This document shows positions 1 to 8,749 of a DNA stretch of 64,000 bases, one piece after another (the first letter of the stretch is position 1; each line of letters opens with the position of its first letter). Location of the stretch: assembly GCF_014385195.1 (NCBI RefSeq), contig NZ_JACRTG010000016.1, positions 62,001 through 126,000 of the forward strand. Direction: 5' to 3'. The position numbers and the translations under genes were made by a program. This stretch comes from Paratissierella segnis. GTDB lineage: Bacteria; Bacillota; Clostridia; Tissierellales; Tissierellaceae. The notes beneath the pieces were generated by a model. That model made no database searches. It had not been told where the DNA came from and saw nothing but the letters and a program-made list of their open reading frames with translations.

Positions 1-2
1 TT

Positions 3-755
3 AAAGGACCGGAGTTCAATGGTAATGCTGATATTTATTATAACGGATCCGTTAGCAAAGTTTTAGCAAATAACAAATTATCCTATTATAATTCCAAGGG
101 TGAGATAATTTGGGAGGAAAAGAATATATACCAATTAAGTGAAAATGCACAGGTGATTGAAGATGTATTTGATGAAAAAGACGGTCTAAATATTAGGTAT
201 CCGGTAGTAGAAGGATTGAAGGATAAATCAGTAGAGGATGGCATAAATAAAAGATTATATGAAGGATTCGTAGAGGATATTGAAAATAAGAATGAATATA
301 CCTATTATAATACAAATTATACTGTTAGAAAAATAAATGATTTATTAACAATCAGCAAAACATCGGAATATTTGTTAAAAGATGATTTGTATCCAATTGC
401 AACAGGAAAGGTTTATAATATCAATTTGAATAAGGGAACATTCTTTGAATTCGAGGATTTGTTCAAAGAAGACAGTGATTATAAAAGAATAATAGCAGAT
501 ATGATTAGAGGCCAAATGGAGCAAAAAAATTCTCAAGGAGTCGGAATGTATGATTATGTTCAATGGGATGGCAACATAGACAATGTAGATTTTATAACAA
601 ATGGAAGTGTTATTGATATTTATTTCAACCCCGATGAGATGGTAAGTTACACAGAACAATTTCCAAAGTTTACAATAACACAAGAGGAAATTGAAGATAT
701 ATTAGACTACAAATCGGAGTATTGGTGGGCATTTATGGTCAAAAGAGGATTTTAG
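3..755 (+). CDS. DUF3298/RsiV-like protein, 5' end outside window
   Basis: The reading frame is open from the first bases of the window to the stop at 755, so the true start lies upstream; the GTG at 153 is internal. About 250 residues are visible. The C-terminal part (YYNTNYTVRKIN..., then FFEFEDLF, then a stretch ending in FPKFTITQEEIEDIL) resembles the DUF4163/DUF3298 domains of RsiV-type extracytoplasmic proteins, which bind lysozyme or sense the envelope in known members. A signal peptide or membrane anchor cannot be judged without the N-terminus. The gene ends 24 bases before rlmD and lies on the same strand. Family assignment is from remembered sequence pattern only. Confidence 0.6.
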   Translation, partial: KGPEFNGNADIYYNGSVSKVLANNKLSYYNSKGEIIWEEKNIYQLSENAQVIEDVFDEKDGLNIRYPVVEGLKDKSVEDGINKRLYEGFVEDIENKNEYTYYNTNYTVRKINDLLTISKTSEYLLKDDLYPIATGKVYNINLNKGTFFEFEDLFKEDSDYKRIIADMIRGQMEQKNSQGVGMYDYVQWDGNIDNVDFITNGSVIDIYFNPDEMVSYTEQFPKFTITQEEIEDILDYKSEYWWAFMVKRGF

Positions 756-778
756 AGCATATGGAAAGTGAGTGACTA

Positions 779-2137
779 ATGGATAAAAATAAGAATACAA
801 TCGAATTTATAATAGATGAAGTTAATTTCCCCAATAAGGGCACTGCTGTGGTTAATGGAGAGGCAGTAAAATTTAAAGGCGGAATCAAGGGACAAAAGGT
901 AAGTGCAAAAATCAGTAGAAGAAGAAGGGGAAATTTAGAAGTAAAATTGAATGAAGTTTTAGAGGACTCCCCACTTGAGACGGAAATGGGGTGTCCTCAT
1001 TTTGGAGCATGCGGAGGATGTTTATATCAAAAATTGCCCTACGAAAAAGAAATAGAATATAAATTGAATCAAGTTCAAAGATTATTTGATGCTGAAGACA
1101 TAGGAGTTGAAATAGAAGGTATAGAGAAAAGCCCTATAGTTAATGGATATAGAAACAAGATGGAGTACACTTTTGGGGATGAGGTAAAAGACGGACCATT
1201 AGCATTGGGAATGCATAAGAGAGGTAGATTTTATGAGGTTGTCAATGTAGATGAGTGCAATATTGTAGACAAAGATTTCACAACAATTCGAGAAACTGTC
1301 AGAGGATATTTTGAAGGCAAAAATACACCTTATTTCAAAAAAAGGTCTCATAAAGGAGTCCTAAGGCACCTAGTCATAAGAAAATCCGCATCAACAGGAG
1401 AAATCTTAATAAATATTGTAACTACAAGTCAAGAAAATTGGGACATAGAAGGATTTATAAACATGCTATTGAATATAGACGGTTTGAATGGGAAAATAGC
1501 AGGTATACTCCATAGCATAAATGATGGGTTGGGAGATATAGTCAAAGCGGATAAATTGGATATTCTTTATGGAAAGGACTTTATAATAGAAGAAATATTA
1601 GGATTAAAGTTTAAGGTATCACCTTTTTCTTTCTTCCAGACCAATACCTTAGGTGCGGAGAAGTTGTATTCCATTGCCAGAGAATTTGCCGGAGATATAG
1701 ATGATAAGGTGGTATTTGATCTATATTCCGGAACAGGAACTATAGCACAAATCATGGCGCCGGTTGCAAAGAAAGTAATTGGGATAGAAATAGTAGAAGA
1801 AGCTGTGGAGAAGGCTCAAGAAAATGCAAGGCTCAATAATATTAGTAATGTAGAATTTATAGCAGGAGATGTGCTGAAGGCAGTGGACAATCTCAAGGGA
1901 AGACCGGATTTGATTGTAATAGATCCTCCGAGAGACGGAATTCACCCTAAAGCTATCAATAAAATCATAGACTTCAGTCCGGAAATATTTGTGTATGTAT
2001 CCTGCAATCCTGTGACATTAGTTAGGGATTTGAAAGTATTTAGAGAAAGGGAATATGAGATAAAGAAAGTTAAGTTGATGGATATGTTCCCTAGGACTGG
2101 GCACGTTGAGGTTATCGTGAAGTTAGAAAAGCAATAG
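779..2137 (+). CDS. rlmD: 23S rRNA (uracil-5-)-methyltransferase RlmD/RumA
   Basis: SAM-dependent m5U methyltransferase of the TrmA/RlmD family, 452 aa, the usual length. Residues about 8-60 fit a TRAM RNA-binding domain. Cys72, Cys78 and Cys81 (CPHFGACGGC) with a later Cys near 160 (DECNIV) form the iron-sulfur cluster site. The Rossmann domain has FDLYSGTGTI and IDPPRDG, and the catalytic Cys lies in YVSCNP near residue 408. The C-terminus reads MFPRTGHVEVIVKLEKQ. That last HVE segment is the motif copied in degenerate form about ten times across the window, so the 3' end of this gene is the probable integration target for the island. Start ATG at 779 follows a GGAAAGTGAG purine stretch. 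Whether the target is U747 or U1939 (RlmCD type) cannot be told. Confidence 0.93.
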   Translation: MDKNKNTIEFIIDEVNFPNKGTAVVNGEAVKFKGGIKGQKVSAKISRRRRGNLEVKLNEVLEDSPLETEMGCPHFGACGGCLYQKLPYEKEIEYKLNQVQRLFDAEDIGVEIEGIEKSPIVNGYRNKMEYTFGDEVKDGPLALGMHKRGRFYEVVNVDECNIVDKDFTTIRETVRGYFEGKNTPYFKKRSHKGVLRHLVIRKSASTGEILINIVTTSQENWDIEGFINMLLNIDGLNGKIAGILHSINDGLGDIVKADKLDILYGKDFIIEEILGLKFKVSPFSFFQTNTLGAEKLYSIAREFAGDIDDKVVFDLYSGTGTIAQIMAPVAKKVIGIEIVEEAVEKAQENARLNNISNVEFIAGDVLKAVDNLKGRPDLIVIDPPRDGIHPKAINKIIDFSPEIFVYVSCNPVTLVRDLKVFREREYEIKKVKLMDMFPRTGHVEVIVKLEKQ

Positions 2138-2159
2138 AGTGTAGTGATATCAATAGTTT

Positions 2160-2192
2160 AAGCCGTTGAATATAGATGGCATTCGATGGTTT
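2160..2192 (+). terminator. rlmD terminator hairpin
   Basis: An imperfect stem with G-U pairs (AAGCCGTTGAAT against ATTCGATGGTTT) lies 23 bases after the rlmD stop. A better-kept version of the same 3' flank, including the hairpin, is repeated at 4270-4304, so the repeat there includes the rlmD tail and its terminator. Confidence 0.55.
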
Positions 2193-2359
2193 CTGTATTT
2201 TGGGGAGTATATCCACTTAGATTTATAATTTCTGATGCTAAAAAAGAATGGATATAACTGTAATTTCGAATTGTTAAACGAACTTTTGTCCAATATAATA
2301 TAATAAAATTATAAAGTAGCATCTTGATAAAATAGATATAGAAAAGGAGGCAAATTGAA

Positions 2360-2773
2360 ATGTTAGAAAAGATACCATCAGAAGAGGAACTACAACAAAT
2401 TATGGGCAAAGAGAAATTCAAAGCATGGACTGAAATTAATAGTTTTATTGAAAAGAATTATAATGTTGAGTCTATGTGGGACAAAGGAGGCAAAACAGGT
2501 ATTTACGAACTTAAATATCGTAGAGGTGGCAAAACTCTTTGCGCGCTATACCCGCGGGAACTAGGTTTGAAGATTTTAGTGATCTTTGGAAAGGTGGAAC
2601 GGGAAAAATTTGAGAATTCAAGACAAGAGTTCACCCAGTATATAAGGGATTTTTATGATAACACACATCAATATCATGATGGTAAATGGCTATATTTAGA
2701 TTATAATAGAGATTTACTTGTTGATGATATTAAAAAGCTCATTTTAATAAAGAAAAAACCTAATAGGAAGTAG
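2360..2773 (+). CDS. DUF3788-like protein
   Basis: 137-aa soluble protein with no signal peptide. The central pattern (YRRGGKTLCALYPRE followed by LKILVIFGKVEREKFE) matches my memory of the DUF3788 family, small proteins of unknown biochemistry in Bacillota and Bacteroidota. A strong ribosome binding site (AAAAGGAGG, 2341-2349) precedes ATG 2360. It lies directly upstream of the DUF3795 gene with an 8-base gap, so the two are probably one transcript. It is the first cargo after rlmD. Function unknown. Confidence 0.6.
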   Translation: MLEKIPSEEELQQIMGKEKFKAWTEINSFIEKNYNVESMWDKGGKTGIYELKYRRGGKTLCALYPRELGLKILVIFGKVEREKFENSRQEFTQYIRDFYDNTHQYHDGKWLYLDYNRDLLVDDIKKLILIKKKPNRK

Positions 2774-2781
2774 GGATAAAT

Positions 2782-3195
2782 GTGATTAATCTAACTAAAT
2801 GTGGTTATTGTTGTGATTTATGCAAAGCGTATTCACCTAATATATTAAAAAATGACCAGCGGAAAGAACTTTCTGAAATGTGGAAGAGTTGTTATGATCT
2901 TGATATTTCTCCTAAAAATATCTACTGTGATGGTTGCCGTTGCCAGAAGACGGAAGCAAAACTTATAGATACTGACTGTCCTGTAAGGAAATGTGACATA
3001 AATGAAGAACTTTCTCATTGTGGGGAATGTTCTAATTATCCCTGTGATAAATTTAATCAAAGAAAGGGATTATCAGCAAAAGAAGTTAAAAAAATATTAG
3101 GGTCTGATTATGATGATTCCCAATACAATGAGTATTTACTTGCATATGATAACAAGACTAGAATTGATGATTATAAGAGAAAGAGTATAGATTAA
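2782..3195 (+). CDS. DUF3795 cysteine-rich protein
   Basis: 137-aa cysteine-rich protein. Cysteine pairs at CGYCCDLC, CDGCRC, CPVRKC and CGECSNYPC, with the order typical of DUF3795, suggest a zinc- or metal-binding fold. Translation starts at GTG 2782, because the overlapping ATG at 2780 is followed at once by a stop. A GGAAG-type site lies just upstream. It is probably cotranscribed with the DUF3788 gene before it. The role of the family is not established. Confidence 0.7.
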   Translation: MINLTKCGYCCDLCKAYSPNILKNDQRKELSEMWKSCYDLDISPKNIYCDGCRCQKTEAKLIDTDCPVRKCDINEELSHCGECSNYPCDKFNQRKGLSAKEVKKILGSDYDDSQYNEYLLAYDNKTRIDDYKRKSID

Positions 3196-3273
3196 CTGTA
3201 TTAGTAGTAATGATTGACATCATGTTCTAGACATGGTATTGATCAATATGGAACTTCTATTTAGAAATATTAT

Positions 3274-3491
3274 CCTACCACCAAGGTGGTAATATCTACT
3301 TACAACATCTTTATTGCCACCTCAAGGCATGTTGAGTGCGTGATTCTGATGACGTATTGTGTTTCAGACACGGAAAAATAGGGTTTAGGCACAACATGTA
3401 GTAGTTGAAGGGTGATTTCGGGGTCGGAAAACAGTGAAAAAACACCGTTTTTTGATCCTGTTTTTAGGGGTGTTTTATAGATGACATCGAA
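3274..3491 (+). repeat. rlmD-tail repeat, copy B
   Basis: Left arm CCTACCACCAAGG then ACATCTTTATTG, followed by a tail encoding HVECVILMTYCVSDTEK and a stop. A downstream part with the stem AACACC/GGTGTT follows and ends near ATAGATGACAT. The same order of parts occurs at 7732 and 53512. Read as a hybrid att site: an element end joined to a displaced rlmD 3' end and its terminator. Confidence 0.7.
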
Positions 3492-3550
3492 TGATTGGGG
3501 TGATGACAAGGTAAAATAGTGATCTTATATTTAGATTGGAGGAAAATGAT

Positions 3551-3841
3551 TTGGAAGAGAGAATTAAAATCTTAATTATTGATGATGATATTGATTTAGG
3601 GAGATTACTTGTTAATTGCCTAAGGAAGGAGAATTATCAACCAATCTATGCTGAAAATGGAATTATAGGATTGGAAAAGATGAAAAAAAGTAAATTTCAC
3701 CTGATTATTTTAGATATAATGTTGCCAGAAGTAGATGGTTTTTCTGTAATAAGAAAAATAAGAGAAGTTAGTAATATTCCAGTTATAATGCTAACTGCCA
3801 AAAGTGAAGAAGGAGATAAGGTAAGGGGTCTCAAATTATAG
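3551..3841 (+). pseudogene. truncated response regulator (receiver domain only)
   Basis: Encodes an OmpR/PhoB-type receiver domain with the acidic pocket (IDDD), the phosphoacceptor Asp in ILDIMLPE and the Thr/Lys region MLTAKS. It stops at KVRGLKL, exactly where family members continue GADDY. The following bases still encode a GAELYV-like remnant out of frame, so a small indel and loss of the whole DNA-binding domain created a pseudogene. The likely start is TTG 3551, eight bases after GGAGGA; a TTG at 3536 lies inside that ribosome binding site. It sits between repeat copies B and C with no kinase partner. Confidence 0.75.
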
Positions 3842-4144
3842 GGGAGCAGAATTATATGTTTTGCTCCATTTTTGATGACAATACAGTTTATAAATTTAAT
3901 GTATGATATAATTTTTATAATAAAAATAGATTCAAATTGTAAAGAATAAAGCCTTCAAAACATAGAAATTATTTGAGAGTTTGATTGCTTACAATTTGAT
4001 ATAGAAGTATTAGAATATGGCAGGAAAATACTAAGTGATTAAATACCAAAATAATAATGGTGAAGTAGCAAGATTCAAATTGGTCAGTGGAAGATACAAA
4101 AACATTAAGAAATTTGAGATTGTATAATCCAGCATTACTAAAAA
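3842..4144. other. AT-rich spacer, no gene seen
   Basis: About 300 bases between the receiver pseudogene and repeat copy C. No credible reading frame. A degenerate AAAGCCTTC ... GAGAGTTTG stretch resembles the hairpin at 7619-7663 but is not well paired. Confidence 0.4.
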
Positions 4145-4327
4145 TACCCTGCCACCAAGAAACCAGTGGCTTGATATGACATCATTATTGTACACTTAAG
4201 GCATTGTGAAGTGATCGTGAAGTTGGAAAGGTAATATGCGATAGTGATATCAATGATTTTAGGGGGATTAAGGCATTGAATTAATAGATGACATTCAATG
4301 CCTTTTCTGTACTTGGGAACCTGTCCA
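4145..4327 (+). repeat. rlmD-tail repeat, copy C, with duplicated rlmD 3' flank
   Basis: Left arm CCTGCCACCAAG and ATCATTATTGTAC, then a tail reading RHCEVIVKLER and a stop. This tail is the closest of all copies to the intact rlmD end (HVEVIVKLEKQ). The homology continues past the stop (TAGTGATATCAAT) into a perfect 12-bp terminator stem, AAGGCATTGAAT/ATTCAATGCCTT (4270-4304). This is direct evidence that the repeat contains a displaced copy of the native rlmD 3' end. Confidence 0.8.
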
Positions 4328-4459
4328 TTACAAAATTGAGTTTTCTTGTATTCGAGTATGCTTATGTTAATCTGAAAGTAGGTTATTTCAATTCGAAACT
4401 ATACACACTTAGAAATATGTGTAGATTGATTTGAGTATATAGCTCTTAAGTCACTATAA

Positions 4460-4702
4460 TTGATTTACAGCTTTCAGGGTAGTAATATTAATCACTTTCA
4501 AATTATAAATTTATATTTAATGATAAAATTAGATATAAATTCTAAAACGTTTGTTCCGATGTTAATATGGTACAATTATTATAAATATAAAGCGGAATAT
4601 GCAATACTTACTGATTTCTTTTCTTGCAAAAATTTACATGCTATAGTAGGATACAACGGTAACATATATTCTTTGAAATTAGTGGGAGGTTTAAAATTTT
4701 GA
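4460..4702 (+). CDS. short hypothetical, doubtful
   Basis: 80-codon open frame from a TTG with no clear ribosome binding site. The predicted product is rich in Tyr, Ile and Asn and has no motif I recognise. Its stop overlaps the TTG start of the next gene by four bases (TTGA), which is the only point in its favour. It could equally be the decayed 3' end of a lost gene. Confidence 0.25.
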   Translation: MIYSFQGSNINHFQIINLYLMIKLDINSKTFVPMLIWYNYYKYKAEYAILTDFFSCKNLHAIVGYNGNIYSLKLVGGLKF

Positions 4703-5037
4703 AAGAGCAAGGATTTATGAAAAAAGATTGGATTATATTTAAAAATAAAATTGCTAATTGGCAGGAGGCCTATATGGATAGGCTCAATAAGGAGTACATA
4801 GAATTATTAAGTGAAGACGCTAATCCATCAGAAAAGTTTTGGAGACTGGACAAGAGATTAAAGGAAGATAGAAAGAAGACTGGCGTTCAATTAGAAATGA
4901 GTCGATCAAATCTTATTTATAACATTACTTCTCTTATAAATGATGGGGCGATTAGTTTTGAAGATCTCGAAGAATTCAGTAATGAGCTGAAGGAAACTGT
5001 GCGTGCCTTTATTGAGAGAGAGTTTAGACTATATTAA
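4699..5037 (+). CDS. hypothetical protein upstream of SWIM protein
   Basis: 112-aa hydrophilic, probably helical protein (WIIFKNKIANWQEAYM near the start, ending AFIEREFRLY). GGGAGG at 4684-4689 supports TTG 4699; an ATG at 4717 is an alternative. Charged residues are frequent and there is no membrane segment. It lies 63 bases before the SWIM gene on the same strand, so the two may act together. I do not recognise the family. Confidence 0.55.
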   Translation: MKEQGFMKKDWIIFKNKIANWQEAYMDRLNKEYIELLSEDANPSEKFWRLDKRLKEDRKKTGVQLEMSRSNLIYNITSLINDGAISFEDLEEFSNELKETVRAFIEREFRLY

Positions 5038-5100
5038 ATTTGAATTGTAATTCAGTAATGTTACTAAAAAAGTATACCTTAGTATAAAGGAGCTAAGATA

Positions 5101-6738
5101 ATGTGGAAATATTTATTCCAAGATCATATATTGGGAAGAGGCTTAGATTATTTCATTAATAGTCTTGTTGAAAATGTATATTTTAAGGGAAATATAATAG
5201 GGGCTACAGTATATGGAACTGAAAAATATAAAGTTGAGATTGTAAAAGAGGATGATGAAATAATAGAATTAAGTTGTAACTGTCCGTATGCAGATGATGG
5301 AAATAATTGCAAGCATATGGCTGCAGTATTATTTTGTCTGGAGGATAAAGATAGGGCTTTAAAAATAGAAGACATAGAAACAAACATTACTAAATTAGTA
5401 AAAGAAGCAGACACTGTGCTAGTTGAAGGTTTTTTAGTTGATATTTTAAAAAATGATGAAAAATTATTAAATAGATTCAAAAGTAGCTTACACTGTGACA
5501 TCTCACAGGCAGATATGAAGCGTTATAAAAACCAAATAAATAATATTTTTAGAAGATATGCAGGATATCATGACTTTGTTGACTATAAAAATGCTTGTGA
5601 TTTTATATCAGAAATTGAAGAACTTCTAGATAATGATATACAAGCAATGATAGATAATAATCAATTAAAGGAGGCCTTTGAACTTACTAATTATATATTT
5701 ATTAAAGTAGGGAACCAAGATATGGATGATTCAGATGGAGGAACTGGACAGGTAGCCAACAGGTGTTTAGAAATATGGCAGGAAATATTAGATAATAGTA
5801 GCATTGAACTTAAAAGAAAGATATACAATTGGTTCACTGGGCATTTGAATGGTTCAGTTATAGATTACATGGAGAATTATATAGAAGAGATCATATTTGA
5901 TGACTTTAAAGAAGATGAATTTATGGAAGAGAAAATTATTTTCCTAGATAATAAGATAAGAGAATATAAAAAAGAAGAAAATTCATGGTCTAATAATTAT
6001 GGTCTTGGTGAATTGCTACTACGACGTATAAATATTATGGAGGAAATGGAGGTAAGCCAAAACATAATTGAAGATTACTGTAAGGAAAATTTGAAAATTA
6101 ATAAAGTGAGAGAATATTATATTGATATTTGCATAGATAGAGAAGACTATGATATGGCAATTAAATTACTTAGGGAAGGTAAAGGCAAGGAAAAAGATTG
6201 GCCAGGAATTGTACTTGATTATAGTTTGAATTTAAAGAACTTATATAAGAAAACTGGGCAAGATAAGTTGTATAAAGAAGAGCTATGGTTGTTGGTTTTA
6301 AACTATAAAGCAGGGGATTTAGAATTATATAAAGAGTTAAAATCAATTTATACAGATAAAGAATGGATGGAAAAGAGGGAAATAGTTTTTACTAAATTAT
6401 CCCCTTATAGTGGAGTTGATAAACTATATGTGCTAGAGGGATTATATGATAGATTAATTAAGATAGTTATAGATTCTAATGGCTTGTATATGTTAATAGA
6501 GTATGAAGAAATTTTAAAAGATATTTATCCCAAAGAACTTCTTGATAAATATGAAAATACAGTAAAGTCTATGGCAACGAATACCTCTGGCAGGGGATAT
6601 TATAGAGAGATGGTATCTATTTTAAGGAGAATGAAGAAATACCCAAAAGGTAAGGAAAAGGTATCGGAAATTGCAAGTGAATGGAAATCCAAATATAGGA
6701 ACAGACCTGCAATGATGGATGAACTAAGTAAACTATAG
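5101..6738 (+). CDS. SWIM zinc-finger protein
   Basis: 545-aa protein whose N-terminus carries a SWIM-type zinc motif (C-x-C ... C-x-H, seen as CNCPYADDGNNCKH near residues 59-72). SWIM domains bind zinc and often mediate DNA or protein contact; in bacteria they often sit beside SNF2 helicases. The remaining 450 residues are helical and repeat-like, without a catalytic motif I can name. The C-terminus (EIASEWKSKYRNRPAMMDEL) resembles the end of other long SWIM proteins. No helicase gene is adjacent, so a partner may have been lost. GGAGCTAAG precedes the ATG. Confidence 0.75.
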   Translation: MWKYLFQDHILGRGLDYFINSLVENVYFKGNIIGATVYGTEKYKVEIVKEDDEIIELSCNCPYADDGNNCKHMAAVLFCLEDKDRALKIEDIETNITKLVKEADTVLVEGFLVDILKNDEKLLNRFKSSLHCDISQADMKRYKNQINNIFRRYAGYHDFVDYKNACDFISEIEELLDNDIQAMIDNNQLKEAFELTNYIFIKVGNQDMDDSDGGTGQVANRCLEIWQEILDNSSIELKRKIYNWFTGHLNGSVIDYMENYIEEIIFDDFKEDEFMEEKIIFLDNKIREYKKEENSWSNNYGLGELLLRRINIMEEMEVSQNIIEDYCKENLKINKVREYYIDICIDREDYDMAIKLLREGKGKEKDWPGIVLDYSLNLKNLYKKTGQDKLYKEELWLLVLNYKAGDLELYKELKSIYTDKEWMEKREIVFTKLSPYSGVDKLYVLEGLYDRLIKIVIDSNGLYMLIEYEEILKDIYPKELLDKYENTVKSMATNTSGRGYYREMVSILRRMKKYPKGKEKVSEIASEWKSKYRNRPAMMDELSKL

Positions 6739-6777
6739 TATACGAAGATTTTTTATTATGGATAGGTTATATTGGAT

Positions 6778-6807
6778 AGGACAGATTTTCTTTAGATATG
6801 ATATAAT
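6778..6807 (+). promoter_or_regulatory. probable promoter of PIN-toxin operon
   Basis: A consensus -10 TATAAT (6802-6807) lies 40 bases before the PIN gene. The -35 is weak (AGGACA, 18 bp upstream). A purine-rich site (GGTGGGG) follows before ATG 6847. Confidence 0.45.
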
Positions 6808-6846
6808 AAATATAAGAGGGGCACATAGATAGGTGGGGGAATATAG

Positions 6847-7323
6847 ATGAAAGTATATTTTGATATGAATATATACAATAGAGTATTTGATGATCAAACA
6901 CAGATAAGAATAAGATTTGAGTCTATGGCAATAGATATTTTATTTGAATTAATCGAAAAGGGAAAATATGAATTAGTTTGGTCGTTTATTTTGGAATATG
7001 AAAATAGTAGAAATCCTTTTATAGAGAGGAAACTTAATATTATATCTATTTCTACCTTGTGTAATGATGTAATACAGCCTAATGATAATATTAAACTAAT
7101 AGCCAAAGATATAGTTATGAAATCAAATACAAAAGGTAAAGATGCTTTACACCTTGCCTCAGCTGTATATGGGGGCTGCAAATATTTTATAACATGTGAT
7201 GATAAATTTATAAAGGCAGTAGAAAAAAATAGAGATAATTTGAAAGAAATAATCAAAAATATTAAACTATACAATCCTATAGATTTTCTTAGAAAGGAGA
7301 TGGATATTGATGTTATTGAATGA
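6847..7323 (+). CDS. PIN-domain ribonuclease, probable toxin
   Basis: 158-aa PIN-fold protein. Acidic residues expected to bind metal are Asp6 (YFDMN), Glu50, Asp99 (KDALHLASA) and Asp118/119 (TCDDKF). This spacing is typical of VapC-like nucleases, which cleave structured RNA. The next small gene begins inside its 3' end, an arrangement of toxin-antitoxin pairs, here with the presumed toxin first. It has its own promoter and lies between repeat copies C and D, so it may stabilise this module. Confidence 0.75.
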   Translation: MKVYFDMNIYNRVFDDQTQIRIRFESMAIDILFELIEKGKYELVWSFILEYENSRNPFIERKLNIISISTLCNDVIQPNDNIKLIAKDIVMKSNTKGKDALHLASAVYGGCKYFITCDDKFIKAVEKNRDNLKEIIKNIKLYNPIDFLRKEMDIDVIE

Positions 7324-7531
7324 AAAAAGTAAATTCACAGATAAAGAAATAATAGAAAAGGGTTCTAGAGCATTAATAAAAGAACTAGGATACTCTGGAT
7401 TTTTACGATTCATACGCCATTCCGAAGGAATAAGTAAAGAAGATTATTTGAAGCTAGAGGATGAAATATTTGATGATATGTCTTTAGATGAAATGTTTGA
7501 TAATGCAAAAGAACACTGGGAAAATAGATAA
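7310..7531 (+). CDS. small acidic protein, probable antitoxin
   Basis: 73-aa acidic protein starting at ATG 7310, eight bases after AAAGGAGATGG, and overlapping the PIN gene by 14 bases. The ending (LDEMFDNAKEHWENR) is acidic and amphipathic, as expected for the toxin-wrapping tail of an antitoxin. I see no clear DNA-binding motif. Antitoxin function is inferred from size, charge and overlap only. Confidence 0.5.
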   Translation: MLLNEKSKFTDKEIIEKGSRALIKELGYSGFLRFIRHSEGISKEDYLKLEDEIFDDMSLDEMFDNAKEHWENR

Positions 7532-7618
7532 TAAATTAGTGGTTTATGTAAACCTAGACTTATCACATCCTTATAAAAAAATTAAGAAAAATATAAATAA
7601 TTAAGTAATGTAAATTGT

Positions 7619-7663
7619 AAACAACAAAGCCTTTGAATTAATAATTTGAGGGCTTTATTGTTT
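7619..7663 (+). terminator. terminator hairpin after PIN operon
   Basis: A near-perfect 16-bp stem (AAACAACAAAGCCTTT against GAGGGCTTTATTGTTT) with a 13-base loop follows the operon. The T-rich right arm fits a Rho-independent terminator. Confidence 0.65.
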
Positions 7664-7731
7664 ATAATTTTAATACAAAGATGTCATTATGCATTAGTAG
7701 ACAAATAAATAGATGCGAATTAAGAAATATA

Positions 7732-7947
7732 TCCTACCACCAAGGGGCTACTATCTACCTACGACATCATTATTGTACTCCCAAGGCACGTTGAGAGTAT
7801 AATTCTGATGACGCATTGTGGTTCAGAGGGCAAAAAGTAGAACTTGACCACAACATATAGTGGTTTAAGGTCGGTTTTGGAGCAAAAAATGAGTGAAAAA
7901 ACACCGTTTTTTGACCCCTATTTTTGGGGTGATTTATAGATGACATA
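7732..7947 (+). repeat. rlmD-tail repeat, copy D
   Basis: Left arm CCTACCACCAAGGGG and GACATCATTATTG, then codons for HVESIILMTHCGSEGKK and a stop, then CCACAACATATAGTGG and the AACACC hairpin ending in ATAGATGACAT. It has the same structure as copies B and I and opens the antibiotic-resistance block. Confidence 0.75.
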
Positions 7948-8033
7948 AGGGAATTTGAATATAAGTATAGCAGAAAAAGATATAGATAATAAATGATATG
8001 CATAAATCAAAAAAATATAAGAGGTGGATCAGT

Positions 8034-8450
8034 ATGGATAACAAACATGATGTTTTAGATAATGGACCTTTCTTTCATGGTACTAAAGCAGAACTTAAAA
8101 TTGGAGATTTATTAAAACCGCAACACTTATCAAATTACCAAGATAAAAAATCCAACTATATATATTTTACTGCAACATTAAATGCTGCTAAATGGGGTGC
8201 TGAATTAGCAGCATCTGAATCAAAGGAAAGAATTTATATTGTAGAACCATTAGGTGATTTTGAAAATGATCCGAACTTAACTGATAAAAGATTTCCTGGA
8301 AACCCCACACGTTCTTATAGATCTAAATCTCCTTTGAAAATAATAGCTGAATTAGGATCATGGGAAAGACATTCTGATGAAGAAATAAATAATATGCTTA
8401 CATCTTTAAAAAAGATACAGGAGGAAGGAAAATATATAATATACGATTAA
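8034..8450 (+). CDS. arr: rifampin ADP-ribosyltransferase Arr
   Basis: 138-aa cytoplasmic enzyme that transfers ADP-ribose from NAD+ to the 23-hydroxyl of rifamycins. Recognised by FFHGTKA near residue 13, IYFTA near 43, KWGAELA, and the signature DPNLTDKRFPGNPT. By correspondence with mycobacterial Arr, the NAD-site residues would be His15, Tyr44 and Asp79. The length matches the family. ATG 8034 follows AAGAGGTGG; an in-frame ATG at 7998 lacks a site. It is the first gene of a block of drug-modifying enzymes and follows repeat copy D directly. Confidence 0.93.
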   Translation: MDNKHDVLDNGPFFHGTKAELKIGDLLKPQHLSNYQDKKSNYIYFTATLNAAKWGAELAASESKERIYIVEPLGDFENDPNLTDKRFPGNPTRSYRSKSPLKIIAELGSWERHSDEEINNMLTSLKKIQEEGKYIIYD

Positions 8451-8500
8451 TCCTGGAGGATCCTTTCAACTGGGCGCGATTGCTGAATAAGTAGTTTCAA

Positions 8501-8722
8501 ATGGCTCTTTTTCAAGAAAAAATTAAACCTGAATATTTAGGACGTGTGTTTTCTTTTACAGGAAGCATTATGTCACTGGCTATGCCGCTAGGTTTAATTC
8601 TATCAGGAATATTTGCTGATAGAAATGGTGTAAATAATTGGTTTTTAATATCTGGAACCCTAATAGTTGGTATTGCCCTAGTTTGCCCACTTATTCCAGT
8701 TATTAAATTGTTAGATGAATAA
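8501..8722 (+). pseudogene. C-terminal remnant of Mef-type macrolide efflux pump
   Basis: The 73 codons match the last transmembrane segments of Mef/MFS drug exporters (ALFQEKIKPEYLGRVFS, then GSIMSLAMPLGLILSG and a final hydrophobic helix). Full-length relatives have about 400 residues, so over 80% is missing. The upstream sequence up to the arr stop is only 50 bases, which implies a deletion fused arr to the end of mef. Not expected to function. Confidence 0.85.
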
Positions 8723-8749
8723 TAAAAAGTAATAAAGGAGTGTTTTGAT

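Noticed and set aside
375..683. Minus-strand frame opposite the DUF3298 gene
   Set aside because: Low-quality composition (Cys/Ile/Tyr-rich), no ribosome binding site, fully inside a convincing + strand gene.
3300..3509. Minus-strand frame through repeat B
   Set aside because: It arises from the repeat itself; similar frames appear opposite other copies.
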